Source: Vandiemenella viatica
Lineage: Eukaryota; Arthropoda; Insecta; Orthoptera; Morabidae
DNA: 64,000 nucleotides
Direction of reading: 5' to 3'
Assembly (NCBI GenBank): GCA_031002005.1
Contig: CM061914.1
Location: forward strand, 10,650,148 to 10,714,147
A program made the position numbers and the translations under genes. The notes under the pieces were generated by a model. That model was given only the letters and a program-made list of their open reading frames with translations. It did not search any database and was not told where the DNA came from. Shown here in pieces: positions 11,097 through 23,299 of this stretch. Within the stretch, counting starts at the first letter, position 1. The number at the start of each line of letters is the position of its first letter.

Positions 11097-11948
11097 TTGG
11101 GCCAGCACTGTGCCTTTTTTAGGTTAGGGGATGCTGGTAAACGGACAAAAATAGATTATTATAGTGATACTGATTGCAAATTCACGATGGGGAAAATCAC
11201 AGATGTTAAAGAAATGGATGAAGTAGCTGAAACAGTAACTGATTGTGGTAAAAGTGGGAAAGAGGAGAATAATTCTGAAAATGTAAAGCCTGTAGTAAGG
11301 GTGTTAATGGTAAACTGTAGAGGTATAATGAACAAAGTAATCAAATTTGCAAACTTAATAGAGATACACGAACCACAAGTAATAATTGGGGTAGAGAGTT
11401 GGTTAAAAGAAGAAGTACTAGACAGCGAAGTTTTTCCTGATGGTTACAGAGTGAACCGCAGAGATAGAGGAGCAATTGGTGGAGGAGTTTTCATACTAGT
11501 TAGCAAAAACTACCACAGTTCACTGGCGTTCATATATCAAGACCATGAGTTACTCGGGGTTGATTTCTGGGGTAATAAAAAAGAAAAAATCAGAGTGTTG
11601 GCTGTTTACCTCAGTGGCAGAATGACAGAAGAGGATGAGCTCTTGGGGAGAAATTAAATTCCTACTCAGATTTCATAGGTGAGAATAAATTGATCATTGT
11701 TGGTGGGGATTTAAATTTACCAGGTTTAAACTGGGAAGGAAATAAGATTAATGACACAAGGGAACAAAGATTTGCAAATGCCGTAATGAAGCAGGGAGGA
11801 TTTACACAAGTGGTAGAGCAAAACACTAGGGAACAAAATATTTTGGATTTATTCCTAAAAAAAGTCCGATGATAACCTTGTGGTGTGTCAAGTAACGGAA
11901 GGAATAAGTGATCACGAACCAGTTCTGATGGATATTAGAGGATTCAGC
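11097..11948 (+). pseudogene. LINE A APE-type endonuclease
   Basis: Two frames (11097-11657 and 11690-11872) cover most of an apurinic-like endonuclease: 'VLMVNCRGIMNK' (Asn), 'IIGVESWLKEE' (Glu), 'GYRVNRRDRGAIGGGVFILV', 'IVGGDLNLPGLNW' (Asp/Asn pair), then after a frameshift 'ISDHEPVLMDI' (Ser-Asp-His). Frameshifts near 11655 and 11870 break the frame. The catalytic residues themselves look preserved. Reading ends at the THAP-transposon target duplication. Confidence 0.8.
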
Positions 11949-12132
11949 CAAAGAAGTTTGAATATTATACACTAGAAGGAGCAACGGCGCTAGTGTTCCT
12001 TCGCAAATTGAATGATGCGCTCGCCGCAATTTTGGGGGCAACCGATAGCTTTCAGTGTATACTTTTGTACAGTTGAGACGTGTCGAAGTGATCGAGTGCT
12101 CGTATTTTTTTGGCTTACAAGTGTTTTCTACC

Positions 12133-12490
12133 ATGGATAAGTATTGCGCTGCATATAAATGCACCAACCGTGCTACAAGAAGCACAAATTTATCGTTTCA
12201 CAAGTAAGTATGAATTTAAATAAGTTCCGAATATTCTACTATCACTATGGATGTGATCTAACTGTGTTGATCACATGTTTAATATTTTCTTTCGATACAG
12301 ATTTCCGCTCCGAGTTTTGAATAAATTGAGGGAGTGCTTGGCTTAAATATGTGGGGACAGTTTTACTCCCACGGAATATAGTGTTATATGTTCCCAACAT
12401 TTCGAGAAAGAATGTTTCTGGAAAAATAAAAAAGATTCTGAAACCTTCTGCAGTAGCAACAATTTTCCTCTTTCTAGACAATATAGCGAA
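12133..12490 (+). pseudogene. THAP DNA-binding domain of P-like transposase, two exons
   Basis: Exon 1 starts at ATG 12133: 'MDKYCAAYKCTNRATRS' with the first Cys pair. A consensus donor gtaagt at 12204 and acceptor cag at 12298-12300 bound a 97-bp intron. Splicing rebuilds the THAP signature 'SFHKFP'. Exon 2 continues 'LNKLRECLA', a TAA stop, then in the same frame 'FTPTEYSVICSQHFEKECF' with the last Cys and His. One stop codon is therefore the main lesion. THAP domains bind transposon ends in the P-element family. Confidence 0.75.
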
Positions 12491-13342
12491 GGTAAGGACT
12501 ATAAGCTTTGTAATAATGTATATGCTGTAATATTCTTAGTATCAAAGCTTTATTATTTTAGGTGCGCCATATGTAGAAGCATTACACTAATTGTGAATAA
12601 ATATTTGTGGAAATTGTTCCTTCTTTTCTAAATTACTACCATGCTATGTGAAATGTATACTATCAAGAGTATATAATATTTTTCAGAAGACTGTTGCTCG
12701 ACCTCTTTCAAAGGAAAGAAATGTGCCAGTTCTTTCTGAAAATATTATCAAAAAACAAGAGTACTATGTGGAGCATGACCATACACATGACAGTATATTT
12801 CGAAAACTAAGTGAGACATCAAAAAATTTTATTCGTTACTTTCGATTTGCCTTGTCAAGTTACAAAGGATTGTATAATCTAATTTGTCTTTCGCGTTATT
12901 TTTCTTCTGGTTCAGGCCTCATTTCAACATAACCACCTCACTTTTGAGACGGTATAACTCAAGAACTGAGAGTTTTTATTAAAAAAAAATATATAATCCT
13001 TGACTGTTGATTTGTCTCGTCAAGTTACATACGAATCAATCATCAGATTGTGGTGCAACGGTAATGATAGAATGCCTCTTTTTAGTAATGTGAGAAGCTG
13101 TGAGTTTTATTTATTTTTTCAAAAAGTTCTAGTTATTGACTTAGGCTATTTTTAAAGCTTCATATAAGACTTTTTTCTGTTTGTAAGTATGTCTAGACCT
13201 GTTTTTATTGATTTTGAAATCTTTCTCATCAAAGATTCGAATAGGAGTAATAAAACAGAATGTGGAAGTATATCTATTTGAATGTAAACTAAAATTTGAG
13301 GACTAGAAATAAACAGTTTCTTAATCACAATAAAAAGAACTG

Positions 13343-14526
13343 TCAACACGGATTTCGGAAGAAGAGATCGTGTGAAACACAATTGGCCCTATTTTCCCAC
13401 GACATAATGAAAGTTATCGATGCAGGTTCGCAAGTTGATGCAGTTTTTTTTGGATTTTCAGAAAGCTTTTGATTCTGTGCCACACAACCGACTTTTAGCG
13501 AAGATTCGAGCTTACGGTATTTCGGCTCAGATTTGCGAGTGGATACGTGATTTTCTAACTGGTCGATCACAGTATGTCGTTGTTGACGGGGAAGCCTCTT
13601 CTAAGATAAATGTTACTTCGGGCGTTCCTCAGGGAAGTGTAATAGGTCCACTTCTTTTCTTAATATTTATAAACGATCTAAGTGACAACGTCAAATGCTG
13701 GTTGCGATTGTTTGCCGACGATGTGGTTATCTATAGGGAAATAAGGTGTTCCGACGATTGCTTAGAAATTCAGCGTGATTTGGATGCTATTTTCGATTGG
13801 TGCCGTAAATGGCACTTACACTTAATTGCAAAAAGTGCAAGGCAATGCGGATAAGTAACAAGAAGAATCAGTTTGTTCACGAGTACAAAATAAACAATTC
13901 AGCTGTTGACACGGTTGATTCCGTGAAGTATCTGGGGGTGATAGTACAAAGCAACATGAAATGGGACATGCACCTAATTTCCGTCGTAGGCAAGGCTAAT
14001 TCTAAATTACGATTCATAGGTCGTATTTTGAGGAATTGTAATCCTCAAACAAAGGAGATAGCGTATAAAACACTAGTGCGTCCGCATCTGGATTACTGTT
14101 GTGGGGTTTGGGATCCGTATCGTAAGGTTCTGATTGACTCAGTTGAGAGGGTGCAGAGGAGAACCGCTAGATTCGTGACTTGTTGTTACAGCCCTTATGA
14201 AAGCGTCACAGAATTGATACATAGATTGGGCTGGGATAGTTTGGAAGACAGACGATGTAGCTTGCGTTCGAATTTATTGGAGAATATGCGAAAAAATTTA
14301 AATTTCGAGTGCAATGAAATACTTCTTCCGCCAACCTATTTAGGTCGCAATGACCGGAGGGATAAGATTAGAGAAATAAGATGCCGTACTGATACTTATA
14401 TGTATTCCTTCTTTCCTCGCACTATTCGGGATTGGAATGGGCGGGTTTAGGATTGGTGCTTAGCACCCTCTGCCACCCACAATGTTTGTGATTTGCAGAG
14501 TATGAATGTAGATGTAGATGTAGACA
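13343..14526 (+). mobile_element. LINE B (CR1-like), 5'-truncated copy
   Basis: RT from mid-domain: 'HGFRKKRSCETQLA', 'DFQKAFDSVPHNRLL', 'GVPQGSVIGPLLFLIFIND', 'LFADDVVIYRE' (catalytic DD), then after a frameshift near 13840 'VKYLGVIVQSNMKWD' and 'VQRRTARFVTCCYSP'. It ends with 'gtgcttagcaccctctgcca' and a gtagat repeat tail (14503-14523), not poly(A). It sits inside the THAP transposon between its THAP exons and the C-terminal remnant. A minus-strand copy is at 40243-42750. Confidence 0.88.
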
Positions 14527-14689
14527 TAGAAAAATCTGTAAAATGGGTGAGATATGAAAGTAATAGACAGAAAAAATACAGCATTACAAAATACAAGAAC
14601 AAATATGAAAAGTTGCCAGGAACATAACAAATTGCAAGAAAATAGAATCTATGTGGCAGTTGGTGCAAGAGTTAAAAGAAAAGTGCCAA

Positions 14690-15336
14690 ATTACTGGAGA
14701 TGTGTGCCATATTTTAAAGAATTATTTTTTTAGTGTTTTTCAAAGTTTGCTTCTCTTTCAAAATCTGGTAGAATTGCGTTACAGCAACAAACTAAAAAAC
14801 ATTTGCCCTGGAAATGTCATCAACTATGACCGATCAGGAATTGTTTTCAGAATATACCCTTTCAGATAAATGTTTATATTGCAGAATTTGTTGCCATAAA
14901 AGTTGCAAAGACTTTCTCTTGCAACATTTGTACATCTTCTCTGTTCACAGAAAAGAATTTTTCCTCTACTTCTATGTTTATTACTGCTAAGGATAATGGG
15001 AGACTGCATTATCTCTCAGCAAGTGTTGTACATATATACAGAATTTCTGAAAAATGCATAAGAAATGAATTAATTCACTTTGGTTTTAAAGTAATCAAAG
15101 ATGATTTAAAGCAAAAAATAAAAATAGTTATTTTGCAGGGATTTAATTTTAATAGTTTTTTTATTGATCACATGTTTGAAAATATTTATCTTGAAAATCA
15201 TATTCTACTTTCAAAGAAAATTGTTGATATGTTTGTCAGTCAGAGATATTATCAGGTTGTAAAAATACGCAGTGAAAAGCATAAATTGTCAATCAGACAG
15301 AAATTAAACAAAACTGTGTTGCTTTATATTGAATAA
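14690..15336 (+). pseudogene. Possible P-like transposase C-terminal remnant
   Basis: The 120-residue frame at 14974-15336 reads 'NGRLHYLSASVVHIYRISEK', a pattern like the C-terminal 'GGL..PS..V..I...E' stretch of THAP-type transposases, then a basic helical tail. The terminal codons overlap AATAAA (about 15332), a plausible poly(A) signal. Its place in the THAP element and strand fit. Homology is weak by eye. Confidence 0.4.
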
Positions 15337-16284
15337 AAGAAGTAAAAAAGTTAATTTCTTGTATTTACTTCCCTTATATTCTCATATGAATGATATGATT
15401 GTTATTAATTTTGTTCTCCAGATATTGAATTAATGATTGTATCAAATTAATGTGGACACTGGCACCTTGTCAACTAAGTCTGCACTAAACAAAAGTGGGG
15501 AAAAAATGGGATGGAAAGTGAATTTAATATTCAAGGTTATAATTTCAAACCAAGGGATGCACTTGCATTCAAGTAGTATGTAACATGAAAAATGTATTTT
15601 AATATATTCTGTTGGCCTTGGCAAAATTTGATTAGCAAGGAGTATCATGCTTAGATTTCCTGGAGCCATGTGCTGAGTTGTTAAGTCTTTATAAGGGAAA
15701 GTTCTTAGTATAACAATTAACAAAAAAAGATAAAAACGTTTCCCTCTCCAGTTGCCTTCACACTGAAAGAACTGCTTGGTCACATTCTTCATTTCAATGT
15801 CAGATTCTGTCTTTGAATTGAACAGAAAATGATTACTCAACTTAAGAAGAAAACTTAGTTTGGGCTAAGCCCTCCTAAATTTGTGTATCTGTGTTTCGTC
15901 AGTTTTCCTTCATTATATTTATAAATGGGTTTCTGTTATTGAAACGTTAACATCTTTCCGGATCAGTTGCATTAGACTGCTTGAAAAGCAGGAAAATCTT
16001 AACATTCCTCAGAGTAAATAAAACAAGTCTGAAAGTTAATATAGTCAATGGAAATTCTGTCATTAGTTTGTGATTAACGTCATTCGATCGTCGTTGAGCA
16101 AGTGAAGACCCTTAACAGTATAAAATTCTCCATTCTGCAGTGGATTGTTATGTGACTATACGAGGGTTTCAAAGTTCCCGCGATTACTTGCCCCTAACAT
16201 GGCGGCGGCAGCCGTCTTCAATTTGCTAAGAATTCTGGTCGCCTTTTGCATGCGATAGGAGGGGCCCGGATTCAGCGAACCAGC

Positions 16285-18564
16285 AGCCAAAATTGAAGGG
16301 GGAAATAGGTACAATTATAAAAAGGCACACATTTCACATTTGAAGAGATATTTCAGAGAACGATTCATCAAATGGAAGGTAGGCACATGTGCAGTAGAGT
16401 CAAGGTGCGAAGAGTTCAAGGAGATAATAAGAATGGGGGAAGAGAAATTTATTCCAAGGCAGAAAATGAAAAGAAGTAGAGAACCTATGTACTATAATAG
16501 GGAAGTGAGGAGGTTAAAGAGGTTGGTAAGAAAAGAACATAACAGAGTTAAGAGACAACAGGGTAGTAGGGAATATTTAAAACAACTAAACAAGGACTTA
16601 ATAACAGCAAAGAAAGTGGCTAATGATGAGTTTCTGATTAGTATTGTCAGTGCAGGAGGACCATTGACTGATGCATCTAGAAATTTCTTAGGATATATCA
16701 GGAAACTGAGGGAAAGGGAGGGTTTAGAGACACTTATAGATGGGGATGGAGAAGAAGTTACTGAGGACTTAAAAAAGGCAGAAATTTTAAGTAACTGGTT
16801 TAGTGAAAGCATTAGGGACAATTAATCAGAAACGGGAAGGTCTAATTCGGAGAACGAGCCTAACAATACGATTAGAAATGAAGATAGTAAAAAACTTGAA
16901 ATTCATCCTGAGGAAATCATGAAGGAAATAAGAAAGCTGCAAAAACAGAAATGAGCTGGTGTAGATAATATTACTACAGATATCTTAAAGATAGCCGGAT
17001 GTGACATTGTACCTTATCTTGAAATATTGTTTAAATTGAGTCTGGACACTTGCTGCTTACCACAGGACTGGAAAAGTGCAATAGTAATACCGGTACATAA
17101 AGGAGGGGTGAGAAATAGAGTTGAGAATTACAGGCCAATCAGTTTGACATCAGTGGTAGGTAAATTAATGGTAAGATTGATATGCAACCACATCAGAAAT
17201 ATATGTGAGGAACGTAAGTGGTTTTCAAGCAGGCAACATGGGTTCAGGCAAGGATATTCATGCGAATCTCAGTTGGTGGGATATATACAAGATATTTCAG
17301 ATGAAATGGACAAGGGAGGCCAAATTGATAGTGTAGCACTAGATATGTCAAAGGCGTTTGACAGAGTGAGCCATAAAATGTTAGTAAATTAGGTAAAAAC
17401 TATTGGAGTAGATGAGAAAGTGATTTGCTGGGTAGAAGAATTTTTAAAAGGTAGAAAACAGAAAGTTAGGGTAGGAAATGTAGTATCAAAAGAAGTAGAA
17501 GTAAAAATAGGAGTACCGCAGAGTAGTGTATTGGCATGGCCGGCGCTAGGGGGAGGGGGGGGGGGGTAGGCGGGTCATAAGTACCCGGGCCCGCTGGGGC
17601 TGTTTGGGGGGGGGGCCATGAAGCCAAGAATGCGCCCATTTACCCCGGGCCCGAAATTCCTAGCGCCGGCCCTGCGTATTGGGACCATTGCTATTCACTA
17701 TTCTAATGAATAATTGTGTTTATTGTTTACTATCTGAAATTAGATTGTTTGCAGATGACATAATGCTATATAAAAGGATCAAAACGATAGAGTTCTGTAA
17801 ACAGTTACAAGGTGATCTGGACAGGATATCTAGTTGGGTTGGTAAAAATAGGATGAAGATAAATGCAAAGAAGAGTCAGCTTTTTTAGATGCACAAATAA
17901 AAAACAAAAGATTAATTATGAATATATGGTGAGGAAAGAATTGCTTGATGAAGACTTAAAATGTAAATATATTGACATTACATTTGATAACAAGCTTAAC
18001 TGGGCAGGACACATTGGTCAGGTGGTAGGAAAAGGTTTCAAAATTCTGCACTTGTTGGAGAGAGTGATGAGGGGATGTACGAGAGAAGTAAAGGAATTGT
18101 GTTACATAACTTTGGTCACACCACTGCTTGAATATGGTAGTCAAGTATGGGACCCACATTTTGTGTATCAAATACAGGAGTTGGAAACTGTGCAAAAAAG
18201 GGCTGCTAGATTTGTTTCTGGAAATTATCGCAGAAGGTAATCAGTGACGGATATGATAAAGGAGCTGGAATGAGATTCATTGCAAGACAGGAGGAGGATG
18301 AGGAGGGACATGGGAGTGTACAGGGCATATACTGGCGATGAGGCATGGAAAGATATTGCAATAGGTATTAAATGTTGTGCATGGAAGGGAAAAGATGACC
18401 ACGACCACAAGCTGGCACTCGATTTCAGGCACAAGAGTGTGGGAAGATTCTCTTTTTTAGGTAAAGGTGTCAGGGATTGGAATGAGTTACCAAGAGAAAT
18501 GATGAATAATTTACCGAAAACGTTGAGGGAATATAAAGTTACAATTTGTAATGGGCAAATATAG
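16285..18564 (+). pseudogene. LINE A linker, RT and C-terminus (second half of split copy)
   Basis: Frames at 16340-16825 (basic linker), 17027-17392 (RT front, 'VENYRPISLTSVVGKLMV' and 'SVALDMSKAFDRV'), 17679-17888 ('LFADDIMLYKRIK'), 17863-18240 and 18280-18564 together cover the ORF2 C-terminal two thirds. Lesions include stops near 16823, 16953 and 17390, a MITE inside the 'GSVLGPLLF' motif, and frameshifts near 17885 and 18238. The linker frame here is longer than in the copy at 5603. Confidence 0.85.
17527..17682. mobile_element. GC-rich hAT-type MITE in LINE A RT
   Basis: The element proper is 17535-17674 (140 bp). Ends are catggccggcgctagg and, inverted, cagggccggcgctagg. Target duplication tgtattgg / cgtattgg (7 of 8). 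The interior is extremely G-rich with runs of up to 14 G. It interrupts the RT exactly at the codons for 'SVLGP'. Related ends occur at 21664-21909. Confidence 0.75.
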
Positions 18565-19284
18565 ATGGGTGCAGGAAAGGGGGAAGTTGGGTGTATAGGG
18601 AAATTGCCACCAGAGCGTGTGCTCCATTGCAATTAAATAAAATTAAATTCTTTACTTTAATCTATATCTAAACGATAACCGAATAAATTTGAACGAGAAA
18701 ACTCAGAAACTACTGAGCATATTTCGATGGGGTTATCACGGTTTTAAAGTTTAGAATCTCTGTTGAATTTTTTTTGTGAACATTATATGATATTCTGAAC
18801 GTATGGTGACAGATACCAAATATGGAACGACAAGATGTTACATACGCAGCAATAAACACACAACCAGAATGTCTCTCACCGTAGCCTTTAATGAAAGCAA
18901 TAAAATCATTTTAAAATTGTATCTATTTTGCACACTAAAAAAAACTTGAAATTTTTCTACGTGTTAGGGGGCTGTATACCTCGCGAGTAGGGAAAGGTTG
19001 CGAACCACTGACCTACACCGTGATTGACAAGCCTGACGAGTCGAGAAGCCACAAGAACGTATTAATGTATGCATCTAACTCTCCTTCTAAGAGTCTAGGA
19101 ATATTTCATAGAATTACGCCTTGGCGATCCAATTTCGAAACGAGTGGAAATGGCTTGGATTTAGGAAGTATGACGTTTCTTGTACAGTGGAGAGTTACTG
19201 AATTACGGTCAAGCGGATGTGTTGCCGTGTGTCTGCAAAGTGTGTAACCTGTGAATTAAGTTTATTTTTTGTTTGTGAATTGTG

Positions 19285-19400
19285 TTGTTCATGACACTGG
19301 GAACCATCCAGCATTCGCTTAGGTGAAACCGCCACCTAGAGCGCCGGGATGCGAACCTAGGCCCCTCCATTGAGATTCCGCTCTGCCAAAGGCGAATGCG
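19285..19400 (-). mobile_element. SINE1-related fragment
   Basis: On the minus strand a B-box-like 'aggttcgcatcccgg' is followed by 'agcgaatgctgggatggttc', matching the SINE1 body. The A-box side is poorly preserved. Confidence 0.45.
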
Positions 19401-19689
19401 GGTCTCTACTCTTTTCCATACCCAAACAAAAATGTTACCGAGAAGTTCAGCTTGTGTGATTGTTTCTTGAATCGCACAACTGTTGAAGTAAATCGCTGGA
19501 ATATGATGAGACTGAGCTACCACAGTATTGTCGGATTACTGGCTTTAGATCCTCTTAATGACTGAATTTCAACCTGAACTACCATGAACACAAATTTGCC
19601 ACGTTTTCCTCCATCCTATGAGGAATTTCGCAAGATGATTTCCCCCTCGATTTTTCGTATTTCGCCCTTGCTTTCCGCTTAACTAGATC

Positions 19690-20010
19690 ATACTGGCGAT
19701 GAGGGATGGAAAGATATTGCAATTGGTATGAAAAGTAGTTCATGGAAGGGAAAATATGACCATGACCACAAGCTGGTACTCGATTTCAGCACAAGGGTGT
19801 GGGAAGATTTTCTTTTTTAAGTAAGGGTGTCAGGGATTGGAATGAGTTACCAAGGGGAATGATGAATAACCTACCGAAAACGTTAAAAGAATTTAAAGTT
19901 AAAATTTGTAGATGGCAAATGTAGATGGATGCAGGAAAGGGGGCAAATGGGGGTGTAGGGAAATTGCCACCGGAGCCTGTGCTCCATTGCAATTAAATTA
20001 AATTAAATTA
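19690..20010 (+). mobile_element. LINE A 3' fragment
   Basis: Starts abruptly with 'tactggcgatgagggatgg' and matches LINE A from about 7297 to its end, including the hairpin ggagc-ctgt-gctcc (19972-19985) and ATTAA repeats. Stops are present. This is a severely 5'-truncated insertion. Confidence 0.85.
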
Positions 20011-20199
20011 TCATTTTTGTTGCTTGTAATGTAAGAAATTTTATGTGATGTATAATTTCATACAACAGGGGGTGTTGCGTAGCGCTTATGATCTGATATT
20101 CTCTTGTACGAGTGTGTGCAAGCTCCAGAATGGCGATGGTGCCCTCAGGATCTAATTTATATAGTAAGTGAACGGGCGTGGCGCTGTGGGACGGGGGAT

Positions 20200-20425
20200 A
20201 TCCCCAAGCGGCCCGCATGCGCCTGTAATACTTAACATAAGCCGGTAATCCTGCCGGCTATAGCAGACATGCAGTTTATCGTGATATCGCAACCACGGAT
20301 GCGTCCTACCGTCCAAGCTTTTCGAAGTTAATGGCCATGCCGAGACGGGATTCGAACCAGTAACCTTCACTCTCATGTCAAGCGCCTTAACAACTGACCA
20401 ATCAAATTGCTTCGTTTGAAACCCC
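20200..20425 (-). mobile_element. tRNA-headed SINE, second type
   Basis: Minus strand reads 'tggtcagttgttaaggcgct' (A-box region) and 'tactggttcgaatcccgtc' (B-box), spaced as in a tRNA, then a body unlike SINE1. It is placed head to head with a SINE1 body fragment at 20426. Confidence 0.6.
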
Positions 20426-20512
20426 ATCGGGGCATCCATATTTGAGTTTTCCGTGGTTTCTCCAAACCGTTCCAGGCGAATGTTGGGATGTTTCCTTATT
20501 TGTATAGTTTAC
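20426..20512 (+). mobile_element. SINE1 body fragment
   Basis: Plus strand 'gggcatccatatttgagttt', 'tccgtggtttctccaaaccg' and 'ccaggcgaatgttgggatgt' match the SINE1 body after the B-box. The tRNA head and the 3' tail are missing. Confidence 0.6.
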
Positions 20513-21140
20513 AAAAAGACATTCGGCACTAAACAAACAAGTTCATATAAACACACACTAGTTCTTTCGAAAGTATATATTTTTCTCAATTATATGTGAT
20601 TAATAGTTTCCATATTACATTTAATCACCAATTTTATCAATTGTTTTTAAAAATGTAGAATCAGTGTGGTATGAATGTTGCGTACTTGGGTACATGTTAT
20701 TGTACAGAATACAAGCTTTTAAAAATTTAGATGTTTCAGTTGTTTACATTGAAGCTAACCAGTAGCTCTAAAGCATGTAACATGTCTCTTATCCACTTTG
20801 TTCAACTAAACAATATCCAGCGCCCATCGAATAGGAAAAACCGTTCATCAATCATATAAAATTAGCCCATTCTACATTGTCACCTGTTTTTGAAATTTTT
20901 CTGTTATCGGGGACAAAAACGGACACCGCAAAACAAGAATAGAAGCACATTTGCGACTTTACCGATGTAGCATCAGCTAAAGCTAATGGTCCGACTAGCG
21001 CTGACCGCTGAATTTCAAATTCGCATGGCATGATACACTGATCTTTCACTCGGATATGAATTAAGTTGGCAGGTATGGAGATCAGTCCTTCTTTCTCCTG
21101 TGGCTAGTATAGTTGTTTATGGCTCGTTAAGTGTTTGAGG
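20513..21140. other. No recognised feature
   Basis: AT-rich, no motif recognised. Confidence 0.35.
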
Positions 21141-21149
21141 ATAAGAACG

Positions 21150-21663
21150 ACAGGGGGTGAAACTAGCGCCGCCCGCTGCGGGAGGCACCCACGTGTACGA
21201 CCATCCTGCACGTCCATCAGCAGTGAGGGGGGCGATGAGCTCTGACGCCACGTTCAATCACATCCCACATGTGTTCGATTGGGCTCAGATCTGGCGAGTT
21301 GGGGAGCCAGCACTACAATTGCAACTCGCCATTGTGTTCCTCGAACCACTCCATCACATTCCTGGCCTTGCGACATGGCGCATTAACTTGCTGAAAAATG
21401 CCACTGCCGTTGGGAAATATGGTCGTCATGAAGGGATGTACGTAGTCTGCAACCAGTTTACGATACTTATTGGCCGTCATGGCACCTTGCACGAGCTTCA
21501 TTGTACCCATGGATGACAAAGTGAATGTTCCCGAGAGCATAATCGAGCCACCGGCTTTTCTCCGTCCCGCAGTACAGGTGTCAAGAAGCTGTTCCCCTGG
21601 AAACGACGTCGCACCACTTGTACAGCTTGCACAGTGCCTCCTGACATCCTGCGTCCCTGGGCT
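21150..21663 (-). pseudogene. Tc1-like transposase C-terminal fragment
   Basis: The frame at 21313-21726 carries 'GGSIMLSGTFTLSSMG', 'MTANKYRKLVADYVHPFM' and 'IFQQVNAPCRKARNV'. The latter is the second catalytic Asp block with Val in place of Asp. Beyond 21312 a shifted frame gives 'SPTRQI' where the family's 'SPDLSPIEHMW' is recognisable only in another frame. N-terminal DNA-binding parts are absent and a MITE abuts at 21664. Inactive by the missing Asp. Confidence 0.75.
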
Positions 21664-21917
21664 CAGGACCGGCGCTGCGATCCTCGGGTACCGGGGTTCT
21701 TGCCTCCCCCCACCCCCCTCGCCCACCTCCCGACAACGTTTTTTGCTTTAATCTTTGCCTTTTGGATAAAGTCGGAAAGTTTTAACGCAAAAATCAAATA
21801 ATACCTTTTTTAAAAACGTTTTTGTTAACATCTGTACCTTATTTAGCTAGGCGAAGGGGCCCGGGCGAGGGATATTTTTGTCCCTCTTTCCCCCCTAACG
21901 CCAGCCCTGCATGGGAT
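21656..21917. mobile_element. GC-rich hAT-type MITE, degenerate
   Basis: The element proper is 21664-21909. Ends are caggaccggcgctgcg and, inverted, cagggctggcgttagg. Flanks cctgggct and catgggat agree at 6 of 8 bases. Related in end sequence to the MITE at 17535. Confidence 0.55.
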
Positions 21918-23290
21918 CGTGCGATCTGAGTCACTCTAAACGACTTTCATGAAATCTCATTTGACAATACAACGTTTTTTCACTAATCTAGGTTCCAACC
22001 TATATGAATCGCTAACTTCAGAAAGACAGCATGTTCACATTCCTGAATTTTTCAGGACGGACTAAAAACTGAATACAACCTGATATATGATATTTTTTTG
22101 TTTATATTTTATTTTCAAGTAACTAGTCAACCTTTGATTATACGTGATTTAAAATGGTCGGAACGACACATCAGAAAGCTGGGGAAATTTTTTGCGTGTG
22201 GACATGCTCCCTTTGTGCAGTAAACAGGATTTCAAAGAGAAACTTTATGGGAAAAATGCAAATTTCAATAAAAATTCATTTTATTACTATCGATATTAAG
22301 TACATTATTTGAAAGTTAAAGTTTTCATTCATTGCTGATTTCATCCAAAAATGCTATTGTTTTAGGCCATTAAATGATGGTATTCCAAAACACCATCTTC
22401 TCTTCAGGTACGTAAACCAAAGCTTTCGTTATGCCTTCCATTTATTTTTTACTATTTATAGTCACAACAGTAGTATAGGATTGTTTGGTAGGTAATTCCA
22501 ATGGCTTAGCTGTGTTTCAAGCCTTAAACTAGTGCGTTGTCAAGCCAGAAATGTCCAAGTTGCAGTGAACACTCTGCAAATCGTTTGCCGAAGAGCTCGT
22601 GTTCCAGTAGTTGGATATCCTGTAAGATCTTTTTTTTATTTTTGGGGACATTTTTGCCATGTGAATCGTAACTTGGACAATTTGTTTTAGAACTCAGACC
22701 ACCATGAGGTGTATTCAATCAAATCATCAGTTTTCAACTATTGAAAACTTATTGGAGTTGTTCGAGGGATTCTGTGTAAGTGCAACAACTTGATCCACTG
22801 TGTAATACCTTTCTTCTCTCCTCCTTCTTCTAATAATGCAAAAATCCCTATCGTTGGGCAGTAGAGTGCCCTCTAGTTAATGTTATCAAAAGTCTTTATC
22901 TCACACAGCTCCACCATCATTCTCACTATTGTTTTTATTTTGGCCGAACAGTTATCTCCAAAAATTTGTGACACGCTTAAATCTTTGTCATCGTTATTTT
23001 ATGTGTACTTATGTAGCATAGTGCAGACTTCATTTGCCCCCTTGCCCCTCTCCCCTTCCTACCACCACGCACCACCGTTTACTGCAGACATGGAACTTGT
23101 CCAGGACTAGTTCCCTACCTGAAGTAAACGGTAAATTAAAGGCATTGACATGCCTATTCTATTGGGCTGACAAGTATCCATTCTACAGTAAATGATGCAT
23201 CCTGTCTCTGGGAACAGTTTTAGTGAAAAAAGCTATTTTAGAAGAAACATGGATTTATTGAATTTCTGCAGTGAGCGATTCATATTTTTA
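21918..23290. other. No recognised feature
   Basis: Mostly AT-rich with frames under 80 residues. No repeat end or protein motif seen. Confidence 0.35.
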
Positions 23291-23299
23291 TGGACCCAC

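Larger units (their letters stand above)
11941..16276 (+). mobile_element. THAP (P-element-like) transposon with LINE B inside
   Basis: The element interval is 11949-16268 with 8-bp direct repeat gattcagc on both sides, the target length expected of P-type transposons. The outermost ends do not match well, but subterminal regions do: left 'cgcaaattgaatga' (about 12003) and right, inverted, 'agcaaattgaagac' (about 16224), within approximately 50 bp of imperfect inverted similarity. It encodes a spliced THAP finger near the left end and a transposase C-terminal remnant on the right. Without LINE B it is about 3.1 kb. Confidence 0.65.
10896..18650 (+). mobile_element. LINE A copy, split by a THAP transposon
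   Basis: The 5' part (10896-11948) has the end of an upstream domain with 'FTRHGLHLNRRGK' (SGNH-esterase-like C-terminal motif) and the endonuclease. The 3' part (16269-18650) has linker, RT, C-terminus, the 3' hairpin (about 18612-18625) and an AT-rich tail. The flanks of the intruder share the direct repeat gattcagc (11941-11948, 16269-16276). The coding frame continues across it from 'DIRGFS' into 'EPAAKIEGGNRYNY', so I read this as one LINE copy. It lies in the hAT 3' region just after the transposase. Confidence 0.8.

Noticed and set aside
14503..14523. Telomere-like or satellite repeat (gtagat)
   Set aside because: It is the microsatellite tail of LINE B and occurs likewise at the 3' end of the copy at 40243. 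The insect telomere repeat is TTAGG.
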